From: Streptomyces cyaneogriseus subsp. noncyanogenus
Lineage (GTDB): Bacteria > Actinomycetota > Actinomycetes > Streptomycetales > Streptomycetaceae
Length of the DNA stretch: 64,000 nt
NCBI RefSeq assembly: GCF_000931445.1
Contig: NZ_CP010849.1
Location: 5,518,001-5,582,000 of the forward strand
Direction of reading: 5' to 3'
How positions within the stretch are numbered: the first letter of the stretch is position 1; each line of letters opens with the position of its first letter. Below the pieces are notes generated by a model, which did no database searches, was not told where the DNA came from, and was given only the letters and a program-made list of their open reading frames with translations. This document shows, one piece after another, positions 1-9,292 of the stretch. The position numbers and the translations under genes are program-made.

Positions 1-1
1 G

Positions 2-1429
2 CGCGGTACGGCCGTGCTCTTCATCGACCTCGACGGCTTCAAGGCCGTCAACGACACGATCGGCCACCAGGCCGGGGACGAACTGCTCGTCCAGGCCGCC
101 CGCAGACTCCAGGAGGCGGTCCGCCAGGGAGACACCGCCTCCCGGCTGGGCGGCGACGAGTTCGCGGCCCTCATCACCGGGGACGGCACCCGCGACCGGG
201 CCGCCCGCGAACGGCACATCCTGGAACTCGCCGACCGTCTCAGGATGGCCCTGTCCCACCCGTACCTCATCGACGGCAACGATGTCCGCGTCAACGCCTC
301 CATCGGCGTCGCCTTCGCCGAACCGGGCATCGGCGCGGGCGAGCTGCTGCGCAACGCCGACCTGGCCATGTACCGGGCCAAGGCCGGCGGCAAGGGCCGC
401 GTCGAGCTGTACAAGCCGCAGATGCAGCAGGACGTCGTACGCAAGGCCGAGCTGGCCACCCGGCTGCGGGCGGCCCTGCACGACGGCGAGTTCGCCCTGC
501 TGCACCAGCCTGTGGTGTGCCTCCAGGACGGCCGGATCTCGTCGGTCTCCGCCCAGGCGCGCTGGCGTTCCTCGCAGGGCGTGCTCTTCACCCCCGCGGA
601 GTTCCTGCGCGTGGCCGAGGACGGCGACAAGACCGCCGAACTGGACCGCTGGATCCTCAAGGAGGCCATCGAGCAGGCCGCCGAACGCGCGGCGGCCGGG
701 CTGTCGGTGCCCGTCGCCGTCCGCATCGGCGCCCGCCGGCTGCTGGACCGCTCCCTGCCGCTCGGCTCCGTCGAGGCCCTGCTCACCCGGCACGGACTGC
801 CGCCCGGCTCGCTGCTGATCGAGCTGTGCGACCTCGACCCCCGGGTCGGCCTGGACGAGCTGGAGCGCCGGCTGAACGCCCTCAAGCGGGTCGGCGTACG
901 GATCGCGCTGGACGGCTTCGGCAGCGGCTACGCGGCGATCACGGCGCTGAGGCGGCTCCCTCTCGACGTCCTCAAGCTGGACCGGAGCATGGTCGAAGGA
1001 GTCGTGGAGTCCGCCCGGCTGCACAAGATCACCAGTGGTCTGCTGCGGATCGCGGCCGATCTCGGCCTGAAATCGGTGGCCGAGGGGGTGGACCTGCCCG
1101 AGCAGGTGGCCGCCCTGCGCGCGATGGGCTGCACGCACGGGCAGGGCATGGCCTTCTCCGGGCCGCTCGACGAGTACCGGCTGCGCCGGGCGCTCGGCAC
1201 CGGTCCCTACCCGCTGCCGCACGGACCGGCCGGACCCGCCCTCACGGGCGGCGGCACGGGGATGTACGCCGGCGGGGTGGTCAAGGGGATGACGAGCGCG
1301 GTCGCCAAGAGCCGGCCCGGCGCCGTGGCCGGCGGGGTCCCCGGCGGTGTCACCGGCAGCGTTCCGGCCGTCTTCTCCGGCGGCGCGCCCCTCCGTTCAC
1401 ATAATGAGACTCCCGTCCCACCCACTTGA
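2..1429 (+). CDS. cdgD: GGDEF-EAL cyclic-di-GMP protein, 5' end cut by window
   Basis: The reading frame is open from the first bases, so the N-terminus (probably sensory/PAS and membrane parts) lies outside the window. The visible part begins inside a GGDEF domain with an intact GGDEF signature at 149-163 (LGGDEFAAL), expected to make c-di-GMP from GTP. A full-length EAL-type domain follows, but its key positions are changed: the EAL motif reads SAQAR, the DDFGTG loop reads DGFGSG, and EGVE reads EGVD. This argues for a non-hydrolytic EAL fold that may only bind c-di-GMP. The C-terminal 70 residues are Gly/Pro/Val-rich and low complexity. Position just before ilvB matches S. coelicolor CdgD (SCO5511), so the symbol is by synteny and architecture. 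The stop codon overlaps the ilvB -35 box. Confidence 0.85.
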   Translation, partial: RGTAVLFIDLDGFKAVNDTIGHQAGDELLVQAARRLQEAVRQGDTASRLGGDEFAALITGDGTRDRAARERHILELADRLRMALSHPYLIDGNDVRVNASIGVAFAEPGIGAGELLRNADLAMYRAKAGGKGRVELYKPQMQQDVVRKAELATRLRAALHDGEFALLHQPVVCLQDGRISSVSAQARWRSSQGVLFTPAEFLRVAEDGDKTAELDRWILKEAIEQAAERAAAGLSVPVAVRIGARRLLDRSLPLGSVEALLTRHGLPPGSLLIELCDLDPRVGLDELERRLNALKRVGVRIALDGFGSGYAAITALRRLPLDVLKLDRSMVEGVVESARLHKITSGLLRIAADLGLKSVAEGVDLPEQVAALRAMGCTHGQGMAFSGPLDEYRLRRALGTGPYPLPHGPAGPALTGGGTGMYAGGVVKGMTSAVAKSRPGAVAGGVPGGVTGSVPAVFSGGAPLRSHNETPVPPT

Positions 1430-1455
1430 CAGTGTGTGCGTGCCGGGGGGAGGGT
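1426..1455 (+). promoter_or_regulatory. Predicted ilvB operon promoter
   Basis: TTGACA (1426-1431) is separated by 18 nt from GAGGGT (1450-1455), close to the Streptomyces vegetative consensus. The -35 box is built from the stop codon of the upstream GGDEF/EAL gene. Transcription would start at about 1462-1463, at or next to the ATG of the leader peptide, so the leader may be translated from a leaderless mRNA. The start point is inferred. Confidence 0.55.
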
Positions 1456-1462
1456 CAGTGCC

Positions 1463-1504
1463 ATGCGCACCCGAATTCTCGTACTTGGACAGCGCGTCGG
1501 CTGA
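1463..1504 (+). CDS. ilvB leader peptide (13 aa, Ile-Leu-Val-Leu codons)
   Basis: ATG-initiated 13-codon frame reading MRTRILVLGQRVG, with the regulatory run Ile-Leu-Val-Leu (ATT CTC GTA CTT) at codons 5-8, exactly the amino acids made by the downstream operon. ATT, GTA and CTT are rare codons in this GC-rich genome, which fits a ribosome-stalling role. It is followed 55 nt later by an intrinsic terminator and then ilvB. Leader-peptide attenuation of ilvB is a recognised theme in Actinobacteria. There is a G-rich stretch (about 1445-1454) that could be a Shine-Dalgarno, or the message may be leaderless. Confidence 0.75.
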   Translation: MRTRILVLGQRVG

Positions 1505-1558
1505 AGCTGGTGACGTCCGGACCGACCCGGACTCCCAGCGACCCCCACCCGGCGCGCT

Positions 1559-1592
1559 CCCCTCGCTTGCCTTACGGCACGAGGGGTTTTTT
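1559..1592 (+). terminator. ilvB attenuator terminator
   Basis: Stem CCCCTCG (1559-1565) with CGAGGGG (1580-1586), an inner TGCC/GGCA stem with a TTAC loop, and a run of six T from 1587. This classical intrinsic terminator lies between the leader peptide and ilvB, so it should act as the attenuator. The alternative antiterminator pairing was not worked out. Confidence 0.8.
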
Positions 1593-1666
1593 GTTGCACC
1601 AGCACCTGCCGAACCGCGGCCAACCACCGCGCAAACTTCGCAAAAACCCTCAGCATCGAGAAGAGA

Positions 1667-3523
1667 ATGCCGATGACCGAGCAGGCCACCGGGGCCCCTC
1701 ATCCGCAGCCGCGGCCCCGATCCGGAGGACAGCAGTCCGCGCCCGTCGAGCACGTCACGGGTGCGCAGTCCCTCATCCGCTCGCTTGAGGAGGTCGGGGT
1801 CGACACCGTATTCGGCATTCCCGGGGGGACGATCCTTCCCGCGTACGACCCGATGATGGACTCGAGCCGGGTGCGCCACGTGCTCGTCCGTCATGAGCAG
1901 GGCGCGGGCCACGCGGCCACCGGTTACGCCCAGGCGACCGGGAAGGTCGGCGTCTGCATGGCGACCTCGGGCCCCGGTGCCACCAACCTGGTGACGCCGA
2001 TCGCCGACGCGAACATGGACTCGGTGCCGCTGGTCGCGATCACCGGCCAGGTCGTCACCAAGGCGATCGGCACGGACGCCTTCCAGGAGGCGGACATCGT
2101 CGGCATCACGATGCCGATCACCAAGCACAGCTTCCTGGTCACCCGGGCCCAGGACATCCCCAAGACGATCGCGGAGGCGTTCCACATCGCCTCGACCGGC
2201 CGCCCCGGCCCGGTCCTGGTCGACATCCCGAAGGACGTGCTGCAGGCGCAGACGACCTTCTCCTGGCCGCCCGCCCTGGACCTGCCCGGCTACCGCCCGG
2301 TGACCAAGCCGCACGCCAAGCAGATCCGCGAGGCCGCCAAGCTGATCACCTCCGCCAAGCGGCCGGTCCTCTACGTCGGCGGCGGCGTCCTCAAGGCGGG
2401 CGCCACGGCCGAGCTGAAGGTCCTCGCCGAGCTGACCGGAGCGCCCGTCACGACGACCCTGATGGCGCTGGGCGCGTTCCCCGACAGCCACCCGCTGCAC
2501 GTGGGGATGCCGGGCATGCACGGTTCGGTCGCCGCCGTCACCGCGCTGCAGAAGGCCGACCTGATCGTCGCCCTCGGCGCCCGCTTCGACGACCGCGTCA
2601 CCGGCAAGCTGGACAGCTTCGCCCCGCACGCCAAGATCGTCCACGCCGACATCGACCCCGCCGAGATCGGCAAGAACCGCGCCGCGGACGTGCCGATCGT
2701 CGGTGACGCCCGCGAGGTCATCGCCGACCTGATCCAGGCCGTCCAGAAGGAGCACGCCGAGGGCCACACGGGCGACTACGCCGCCTGGTGGAAGGACCTC
2801 GACCGCTGGCGCGAGACCTACCCGCTCGGCTACGACCAGCCCGAGGACGGCTCCCTGTCCCCGCAGCAGGTCATCGAGCGGATCGGGCAGCTCGCCCCCG
2901 AGGGCACGATCTTCGCGGCGGGCGTCGGCCAGCACCAGATGTGGGCCGCGCACTTCATCCAGTACGACAAGCCCGCCACCTGGCTCAACTCCGGCGGCGC
3001 GGGGACCATGGGGTACGCCGTCCCGGCCGCCATGGGCGCCAAGGCCGGCGCGCCCGACAAGACCGTCTGGGCGATCGACGGCGACGGCTGCTTCCAGATG
3101 ACCAATCAGGAGCTCACCACCTGCGCCCTGAACAACATCCCGATCAAGGTGGCCGTCATCAACAACGGCGCCCTCGGGATGGTCCGCCAGTGGCAGACCC
3201 TGTTCTACAACCAGCGCTACTCCAACACCGTGCTGCACTCCGGCCCGGACGACGTCAACCCCGCGGCCCGCGGCACCCGCGTCCCCGACTTCGTGAAGCT
3301 GTCGGAGGCCATGGGCTGCTACGCCATCCGCTGCGAGGACCCCGCCGACCTCGACAAGGTCATCGAGGAGGCGAACTCCGTCAACGACCGCCCGGTCGTG
3401 GTGGACTTCATCGTCCACGAGGACGCGATGGTGTGGCCGATGGTCGCCGCCGGCACCTCCAACGACGAGATCATGGCCGCCCGGGACGTCCGCCCGGACT
3501 TCGGCGACGGCGAAGACGACTGA
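1667..3523 (+). CDS. ilvB: Acetolactate synthase large subunit
   Basis: Catalytic subunit of acetohydroxyacid synthase: ThDP-dependent condensation of pyruvate with pyruvate or 2-oxobutyrate, the first common step to Val/Leu and Ile. 618 aa, normal for the family. Visible: N-terminal ThDP-binding domain with catalytic Glu77 (RHEQGAGHAATG), central FAD-type domain, and C-terminal ThDP domain with the GDG...NN motif at about residues 471-498 (GDGCFQMTNQELTT to VINNGALG). A second in-frame ATG at 1673 (MTEQ) is better spaced from GAGAAG and may be the true start. First structural gene after the attenuator; ilvN follows by 29 nt. Confidence 0.97.
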   Translation: MPMTEQATGAPHPQPRPRSGGQQSAPVEHVTGAQSLIRSLEEVGVDTVFGIPGGTILPAYDPMMDSSRVRHVLVRHEQGAGHAATGYAQATGKVGVCMATSGPGATNLVTPIADANMDSVPLVAITGQVVTKAIGTDAFQEADIVGITMPITKHSFLVTRAQDIPKTIAEAFHIASTGRPGPVLVDIPKDVLQAQTTFSWPPALDLPGYRPVTKPHAKQIREAAKLITSAKRPVLYVGGGVLKAGATAELKVLAELTGAPVTTTLMALGAFPDSHPLHVGMPGMHGSVAAVTALQKADLIVALGARFDDRVTGKLDSFAPHAKIVHADIDPAEIGKNRAADVPIVGDAREVIADLIQAVQKEHAEGHTGDYAAWWKDLDRWRETYPLGYDQPEDGSLSPQQVIERIGQLAPEGTIFAAGVGQHQMWAAHFIQYDKPATWLNSGGAGTMGYAVPAAMGAKAGAPDKTVWAIDGDGCFQMTNQELTTCALNNIPIKVAVINNGALGMVRQWQTLFYNQRYSNTVLHSGPDDVNPAARGTRVPDFVKLSEAMGCYAIRCEDPADLDKVIEEANSVNDRPVVVDFIVHEDAMVWPMVAAGTSNDEIMAARDVRPDFGDGEDD

Positions 3524-3552
3524 GCGAGGAAGAGCGAAGAGGAATACCAGAC

Positions 3553-4077
3553 ATGTCCAAGCACACGCTCTCCGTCCTGGTGGAGAACACGCCGGGCATC
3601 CTCGCCCGGATCGCCGCGCTGTTCTCCCGCCGCGGCTTCAACATCGACTCGCTCGCCGTCGGCGTCACCGAGCACCCCGACATCTCCCGCATCACCATCG
3701 TGGTGAACGTCGAGGACCTGCCGCTGGAGCAGGTCACCAAGCAGCTCAACAAGCTGGTCAACGTGCTCAAGATCGTCGAGCTGGAGCCGTCGCAGGCCGT
3801 GCAGCGCGAGCTCGTCCTGGTGAAGGTGCGCGCCGACAACGAGACGCGCTCCCAGATCGTCGAGATCGTCCAGCTCTTCCGCGCCAAGACCGTCGACGTC
3901 TCCCCGGAGGCCGTCACCATCGAGGCAACCGGCTCCGGCGACAAGCTGTCGGCCATGCTCAAGATGCTGGAACCGTACGGCATCAAGGAACTGGTCCAGT
4001 CCGGCACGATCGCGATCGGCCGCGGCGCCCGTTCCATCACCGACCGCTCGCTGCGCGCGCTGGACCGCACCGCCTGA
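3553..4077 (+). CDS. ilvN: Acetolactate synthase small (regulatory) subunit
   Basis: 174 aa. N-terminal ACT domain (LSVLVENTPGILARIAALF, residues about 4-75) that binds valine and transmits feedback inhibition, then the C-terminal small-subunit domain (RELVLVKVRADNETRSQI onward) that contacts and activates IlvB. ATG chosen at 3553 behind a GAAGAGGAA purine stretch. Only 29 nt after ilvB, so co-transcribed and under the same leader attenuation. Confidence 0.96.
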   Translation: MSKHTLSVLVENTPGILARIAALFSRRGFNIDSLAVGVTEHPDISRITIVVNVEDLPLEQVTKQLNKLVNVLKIVELEPSQAVQRELVLVKVRADNETRSQIVEIVQLFRAKTVDVSPEAVTIEATGSGDKLSAMLKMLEPYGIKELVQSGTIAIGRGARSITDRSLRALDRTA

Positions 4078-4083
4078 CGCCCC

Positions 4084-4104
4084 CGGGCGGCCGCCGGCCG
4101 CCCG
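4084..4104 (+). terminator. ilvN-ilvC intercistronic hairpin
   Basis: Perfect 9-bp inverted repeat CGGGCGGCC / GGCCGCCCG with a 3-nt loop, without a T run. It sits 7 nt after the ilvN stop and 80 nt before ilvC. It may be a partial terminator or an mRNA processing/stability element that sets ilvBN against ilvC expression. Confidence 0.45.
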
Positions 4105-4185
4105 AATTCCGAGATCCCCGAACTTCCCCTCCCCCCGCCGTCATACGGTGGGACGCGACACCTGCACACAAGGAGAGAACCCAAA

Positions 4186-5184
<999 letters not shown>

Positions 5185-5192
5185 GCCTCTGG

Positions 5193-5231
5193 GCCGAAGG
5201 GGCCGGAGCAAGCTGCTCCGGCCCCTTCGGC
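5193..5231 (+). terminator. ilvC terminator
   Basis: Perfect 18-bp inverted repeat (GCCGAAGGGGCCGGAGCA and its complement) around an AGC loop, beginning 8 nt after the ilvC stop. No T run, as is common for GC-rich actinobacterial terminators. Confidence 0.75.
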
Positions 5232-5389
5232 GAACCCGGGGTGACGCCGGGGATCCGGCGTTGTCCACCGCGTCCAGCCCCGGACGGGTGATCCTTCCGA
5301 AGCGGCGTAAGACGATGCCCCGGTCGCCACTACACTGCTGCACAACATACGCGTCAGGCCCACAGCGTCGTGCGTCTTCCACGCGGCTT

Positions 5390-5414
5390 AGTGACACCGA
5401 GGAAGTGCGTCACT
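5390..5414 (+). promoter_or_regulatory. Inverted repeat in serA leader
   Basis: AGTGAC (5390-5395) and GTCACT (5409-5414) form a perfect 6-bp inverted repeat separated by 13 nt, 60 nt upstream of serA. A TACACT -10-like hexamer lies at about 5333. The half-sites resemble BldD-type AGTGA/TCAC elements, but the role is unknown. Confidence 0.25.
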
Positions 5415-5473
5415 CCCCTCCACCGCCTGCGGCCGTCGGGACGGCCGTCCGCATCGCACATGTGAGGACTCAC

Positions 5474-7075
5474 GTGAGCTCGTACCCCAGTCAAAAACCA
5501 GTGGTGCTCATCGCTGAAGAGCTGTCGCCGGCCACCGTCGACGCGCTCGGGCCGGACTTCGAGATCCGCCACTGCAACGGGGCGGACCGAGCAGAACTGC
5601 TCCCCGCCATCGCCGACGTGGACGCGATCCTGATCCGTTCGGCCACCAAGGTCGACGCCGAGGCGATCGCCGCCGCGAACAAGCTCAAGGTCGTTGCGCG
5701 CGCCGGCGTCGGCCTTGACAACGTCGACGTCGCCGCCGCCACCAAGGCCGGCGTGATGGTCGTCAACGCCCCGACCTCGAACATCGTGACCGCGGCCGAG
5801 CTGGCCTGCGGCCTGCTCCTCGCCACGGCCCGCAACATCCCGCAGGCCAACGCCGCGCTGAAGAACGGCGAGTGGAAGCGGAGCAAGTACACGGGCGTCG
5901 AGCTGGCCGAGAAGACCCTGGGTGTGGTGGGTCTGGGCCGGATCGGCGCCCTCGTCGCGCAGCGCATGTCGGCCTTCGGCATGAAGGTCGTCGCCTACGA
6001 CCCCTACGTGCAGCCCGCCCGGGCCGCGCAGATGGGCGTGAAGGTGCTCTCGCTGGACGAGCTGCTCGAGGTCTCCGACTTCATCACCGTCCACCTGCCC
6101 AAGACCCCCGAGACGCTCGGCCTGATCGGCGACGAGGCGCTGCGCAAGGTCAAGCCGACCGTGCGCATCGTCAACGCCGCGCGCGGCGGCATCGTGGACG
6201 AGCAGGCGCTGTACTCGGCGCTGAAGGAGGGCCGCGTCGCCGGCGCCGGCCTGGACGTGTACGCCAAGGAGCCGTGCACCGACTCGCCGCTGTTCGAGTT
6301 CGACCAGGTGGTCTGCACGCCGCACCTGGGCGCCTCCACCGACGAGGCCCAGGAGAAGGCGGGCATCGCCGTCGCCAAGTCCGTCCGTCTCGCCCTCGCC
6401 GGCGAGCTGGTCCCGGACGCGGTGAACGTGCAGGGCGGTGTCATCGCCGAGGACGTCAAGCCGGGCCTGCCGCTCGCCGAGCGCCTCGGCCGGATCTTTA
6501 CCGCGCTGGCCGGCGAGGTCGCCGTCCGCCTCGACGTCGAGGTGTACGGCGAGATCACCCAGCACGATGTGAAGGTGCTGGAGCTCTCCGCGCTCAAGGG
6601 CGTCTTCGAGGACGTCGTCGACGAGACGGTGTCCTACGTCAACGCGCCGCTGTTCGCCCAGGAGCGCGGTGTGGAGGTGCGGCTGACCACCAGCTCGGAG
6701 TCGGCGGAGCACCGCAACGTCGTGACCGTGCGCGGCACCCTCGCCGACGGCGAGGAGGTGTCGGTCTCCGGCACGCTGGCCGGTCCCAAGCACGTCCAGA
6801 AGATCGTCGCCGTCGGCGACTACGACGTGGACCTGGCCCTCGCCGACCACATGGTGGTGCTGCGCTACGAGGACCGCCCCGGTGTCGTCGGCACCGTCGG
6901 CCGGATCCTCGGCGAGGCGGGCATCAACATCGCCGGCATGCAGGTCGCCCGCGCGGCGGTCGGCGGCGAGGCGCTGGCGGTGCTGACCGTCGACGACACG
7001 GTGCCCGCCGGGGTGCTGGGCGAGGTCGCGACGGAGATCGGCGCGACCTCGGCCCGGTCGGTCAATCTGGTCTGA
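5474..7075 (+). CDS. serA: D-3-phosphoglycerate dehydrogenase
   Basis: First step of serine biosynthesis: NAD-dependent oxidation of 3-phosphoglycerate. 533 aa, the long actinobacterial/mycobacterial type. Substrate and NAD domains (GLGRIGALVAQRMSAFG; RGGIVDEQAL; catalytic His in TPHLGAST), an intervening allosteric (ASB) domain of about 130 residues, and a C-terminal ACT domain (VLRYEDRPGVVGTVGRIL) for serine feedback. GTG start at 5474 chosen because homology begins at MSSYPSQKPVVLIAEELS and a GAGG lies 8 nt upstream; the frame is open further upstream but without family similarity. Confidence 0.96.
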   Translation: MSSYPSQKPVVLIAEELSPATVDALGPDFEIRHCNGADRAELLPAIADVDAILIRSATKVDAEAIAAANKLKVVARAGVGLDNVDVAAATKAGVMVVNAPTSNIVTAAELACGLLLATARNIPQANAALKNGEWKRSKYTGVELAEKTLGVVGLGRIGALVAQRMSAFGMKVVAYDPYVQPARAAQMGVKVLSLDELLEVSDFITVHLPKTPETLGLIGDEALRKVKPTVRIVNAARGGIVDEQALYSALKEGRVAGAGLDVYAKEPCTDSPLFEFDQVVCTPHLGASTDEAQEKAGIAVAKSVRLALAGELVPDAVNVQGGVIAEDVKPGLPLAERLGRIFTALAGEVAVRLDVEVYGEITQHDVKVLELSALKGVFEDVVDETVSYVNAPLFAQERGVEVRLTTSSESAEHRNVVTVRGTLADGEEVSVSGTLAGPKHVQKIVAVGDYDVDLALADHMVVLRYEDRPGVVGTVGRILGEAGINIAGMQVARAAVGGEALAVLTVDDTVPAGVLGEVATEIGATSARSVNLV

Positions 7076-7087
7076 CCCACCCCGACC

Positions 7088-8635
7088 TCAGACGCCGGAC
7101 GGGCTGACCGCATCAGCCCGTCCGGCGTCCGGCGTTTTCGCCTCCTCCCGCACCCTCACCCGGCGCAGCGTCACCGCCGCCAGGACCGCCGCCCCGGCGA
7201 GCACCGCCGCGCCCGCGAGCGCCGCGCCCTGCATGCCCTGGGTGAACGCCTCCCGGGCCGCGGTCACCAGGGCGTCCCCCGCCCGTCCCGGCAGCCGCCC
7301 GGCCACGGCCAGCGCGCCGCCCAGCGTCTCGTGGGCCTCGGCCGGCGCGGAGTCCGGCATCTCGCGGCGGTAGACCGCCGTACCGATGGAGCCGAGCACC
7401 GCCATCCCCAGCGCACCGCCGAACTCCGCGCCGGTCTCCATCAGGGAGGACGCGGAGCCCGCCCGCTCCACCGGGGCGGCGCCCAGCGCGAGGTCCATGA
7501 TCTGGGACATCACCATGGTGACCCCCGAGGCCAGCACCCCGCAGGCCACCAGCACCAGCACCAGCGAGTCGGGACCGGCGAAGGCCAGCAGGCCGAAGCC
7601 GCCCGCGGCGCAGACGAAGCCCGCCGTCACCACGTGGGCGCGGTGGACGCCCCGCTGCACCAGCGCCGTGGCGGCCGGCGCCGCGAAGCCGATCGGCACC
7701 GAGGGCACCAGCGCCCACAGGGCCGCCTCCATCGCGCTCTTGCCCAGCACCGACTGGAGATACTGCGTGGTGAAGTAGGCCGACCCCATCATCGCGAACA
7801 TGGTGAGGAGGTTGAGGACGACGGCCGGGCCGAAGCCGCCGCCGCGGAACAGCGCCGGCGGGATCATCGGCGACACGGCCGTCCGCTGCCGGTGCACGAA
7901 CAGGGCCGCGAAGAGCAGGCCCACGGTCACCGCCATGACGTACCGGACGTGCCAGCCGTCGGACGGGATCTCCTTGAGGCCGTAGACGACCGGGAGCACC
8001 GCGGCCATCGACAGCGGGATGCCGATCCAGTCGAAGCGGCCCGGGGCGGGGTCCTTCGACTCGGGCAGCAGGACGGGGCCGAGGACCAGCAGCAGGACCA
8101 TCGCCGGCAGGTTGACCAGGAAGACCGAGCCCCACCAGAAGAACTCCACCAGTACGCCGCTCAGCACCGAGCCGAGCGCCACGCCCGCCGTCATCACACC
8201 GGACCAGATCGCGATGGCCTGGGCCCGCTGGCGGGCGTCGGGGAACAGCGAGCGGACCAGGGCAAGCGTCGAGGGCATCAGGGTGGCGCCGCCGATGCCG
8301 AGCAGCGCGCGGGCCGCGATGAGCATCTCGGCGCTCTGCGCGTACGCGGCCGCCAGGGACGCGGCGCCGAAGGCGGTGGCGCCGATCAGCAGCAGCCTGC
8401 GGCGGCCCACGCGGTCGCCCACCGAGCCCATCGTCATCAGCAGACCGGCCACGGCGAAGGCGTAGATGTCGAAGATCCACAGCTGTTGGGTGCCGGTGGG
8501 TTCGAGGTCGGCGCTGATCGCGGGGACCGCGAAGTAGAGGACGGAGACGTCCATCGAGACCAGGAGCAGCGGAAGCATCAGCACGGCCAGCGCGGTCCAT
8601 TCCCGGCGTCCGGCGCGGTGCGGTGTCGTCGTCAT
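7088..8635 (-). CDS. MFS efflux transporter, DHA2 (14-TMS) family
   Basis: 515 aa, about 14 hydrophobic segments. Signatures of drug/H+ antiporters of the EmrB/QacA group: MDVSVLYFAVPAIS in TM1, GSVGDRVGRRRLLLIG in the TM2-3 loop, and the motif-C-like GVMTAGVALGSVLSGVLV. Start set at the ATG at 8635 (MTTTPHRAG); a GTG 18 nt upstream is possible but lies in the palindromic operator. Divergent from a TetR gene 84 bp away, the usual arrangement of an efflux pump with its own repressor. Substrate cannot be told from sequence. Confidence 0.9.
   Translation of the reverse strand: MTTTPHRAGRREWTALAVLMLPLLLVSMDVSVLYFAVPAISADLEPTGTQQLWIFDIYAFAVAGLLMTMGSVGDRVGRRRLLLIGATAFGAASLAAAYAQSAEMLIAARALLGIGGATLMPSTLALVRSLFPDARQRAQAIAIWSGVMTAGVALGSVLSGVLVEFFWWGSVFLVNLPAMVLLLVLGPVLLPESKDPAPGRFDWIGIPLSMAAVLPVVYGLKEIPSDGWHVRYVMAVTVGLLFAALFVHRQRTAVSPMIPPALFRGGGFGPAVVLNLLTMFAMMGSAYFTTQYLQSVLGKSAMEAALWALVPSVPIGFAAPAATALVQRGVHRAHVVTAGFVCAAGGFGLLAFAGPDSLVLVLVACGVLASGVTMVMSQIMDLALGAAPVERAGSASSLMETGAEFGGALGMAVLGSIGTAVYRREMPDSAPAEAHETLGGALAVAGRLPGRAGDALVTAAREAFTQGMQGAALAGAAVLAGAAVLAAVTLRRVRVREEAKTPDAGRADAVSPSGV
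7091..7129. terminator. Bidirectional terminator between serA and MFS gene
   Basis: Perfect 17-bp inverted repeat with CCGCA loop followed on the + strand by GGCGTTTTCG. It lies between two convergent genes and overlaps the last codons of the minus-strand MFS gene, so it can stop both transcripts. Confidence 0.75.
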
Positions 8636-8652
8636 GCCGGTGACTGTACGCA

Positions 8653-8689
8653 CGTCTTATACGTCTGTCTAGAACGTTCGTTTAAGACG
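8653..8689. promoter_or_regulatory. Operator-like palindrome between MFS and TetR genes
   Basis: CGTCTTATACG (8653-8663) and CGTTTAAGACG (8679-8689) form an inverted repeat matching at 10 of 11 positions, in the 84-bp divergent intergenic region, with AACGTT near the centre. Probable binding site of the adjacent TetR repressor. A TAGGGT -10 hexamer at 8708-8713 serves the TetR gene. Confidence 0.55.
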
Positions 8690-8719
8690 CCTGTATGTAT
8701 CCCGGGGTAGGGTGGGGCC

Positions 8720-9292
8720 ATGGGACACCGCGAGGATCTGCTCGAAGGCGCCAAACGCTGTCTGCTCGCCAAGGGGTTCGTGCGCACGACCGCCCGCGAC
8801 ATCGTCAAGGAGTCGGGGACCAACCTGGCGTCGATCGGCTACCACTACGGGTCGAAGGACGCGCTGCTGGCGCAGGCGTACGTGGAGCTGGTGGAGGAGC
8901 TGTCCGTCGCGTTCGACGGCGAGCTGCGCGGGGCGCCCGGTTCGCTGGAGCGGTTCGCCGGGGTCTGGTCGAACATCATCGCCACCATGCGGGAGCCGGG
9001 CTCGCTGTGGCGGCTCAGCATGGAGGCCGTGACCATGGGCGACCAGTTGCCCGAGGTGCGCGACCACCTCGCGCGGGCTCAGCGGGAGGGGGCGCGCGGG
9101 TTCGTCGAACTGTTCACGGGCATCCCCGAGAGCGAGGCGCCGGACGAGGTCGTCGATACGCTCGGCGCCTTCTACACCACCCTGATGATGGGCGTCATGG
9201 CCCAGTGGACCTTCGATCCGAAGACCGCGCCCGAGGCCGGTCGGCTCACCGAAGGGCTGCGTCGGGTGATCGAGGCCGCCACTCGGAGGTGA
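8720..9292 (+). CDS. TetR-family transcriptional regulator
   Basis: 190 aa. N-terminal TetR helix-turn-helix (TTARDIVKESGTNLASIGYHYGSKDALL, about residues 18-45, starts after the first helix) and a variable C-terminal ligand domain. TAGGGT sits exactly at -12 to -7 of the ATG, so the mRNA is predicted to be leaderless. Divergent from the DHA2 pump and likely its repressor and its own. The 3' end overlaps the convergent ABC ATPase gene by 47 nt. Confidence 0.88.
   Translation: MGHREDLLEGAKRCLLAKGFVRTTARDIVKESGTNLASIGYHYGSKDALLAQAYVELVEELSVAFDGELRGAPGSLERFAGVWSNIIATMREPGSLWRLSMEAVTMGDQLPEVRDHLARAQREGARGFVELFTGIPESEAPDEVVDTLGAFYTTLMMGVMAQWTFDPKTAPEAGRLTEGLRRVIEAATRR

Noticed and set aside
1397..3418. 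673-aa open frame on the minus strand over ilvB
   Set aside because: Antisense shadow of a high-GC gene: composition dominated by Gly/Asp/Val/Arg, no domain similarity, and ilvB is unambiguous on the + strand.
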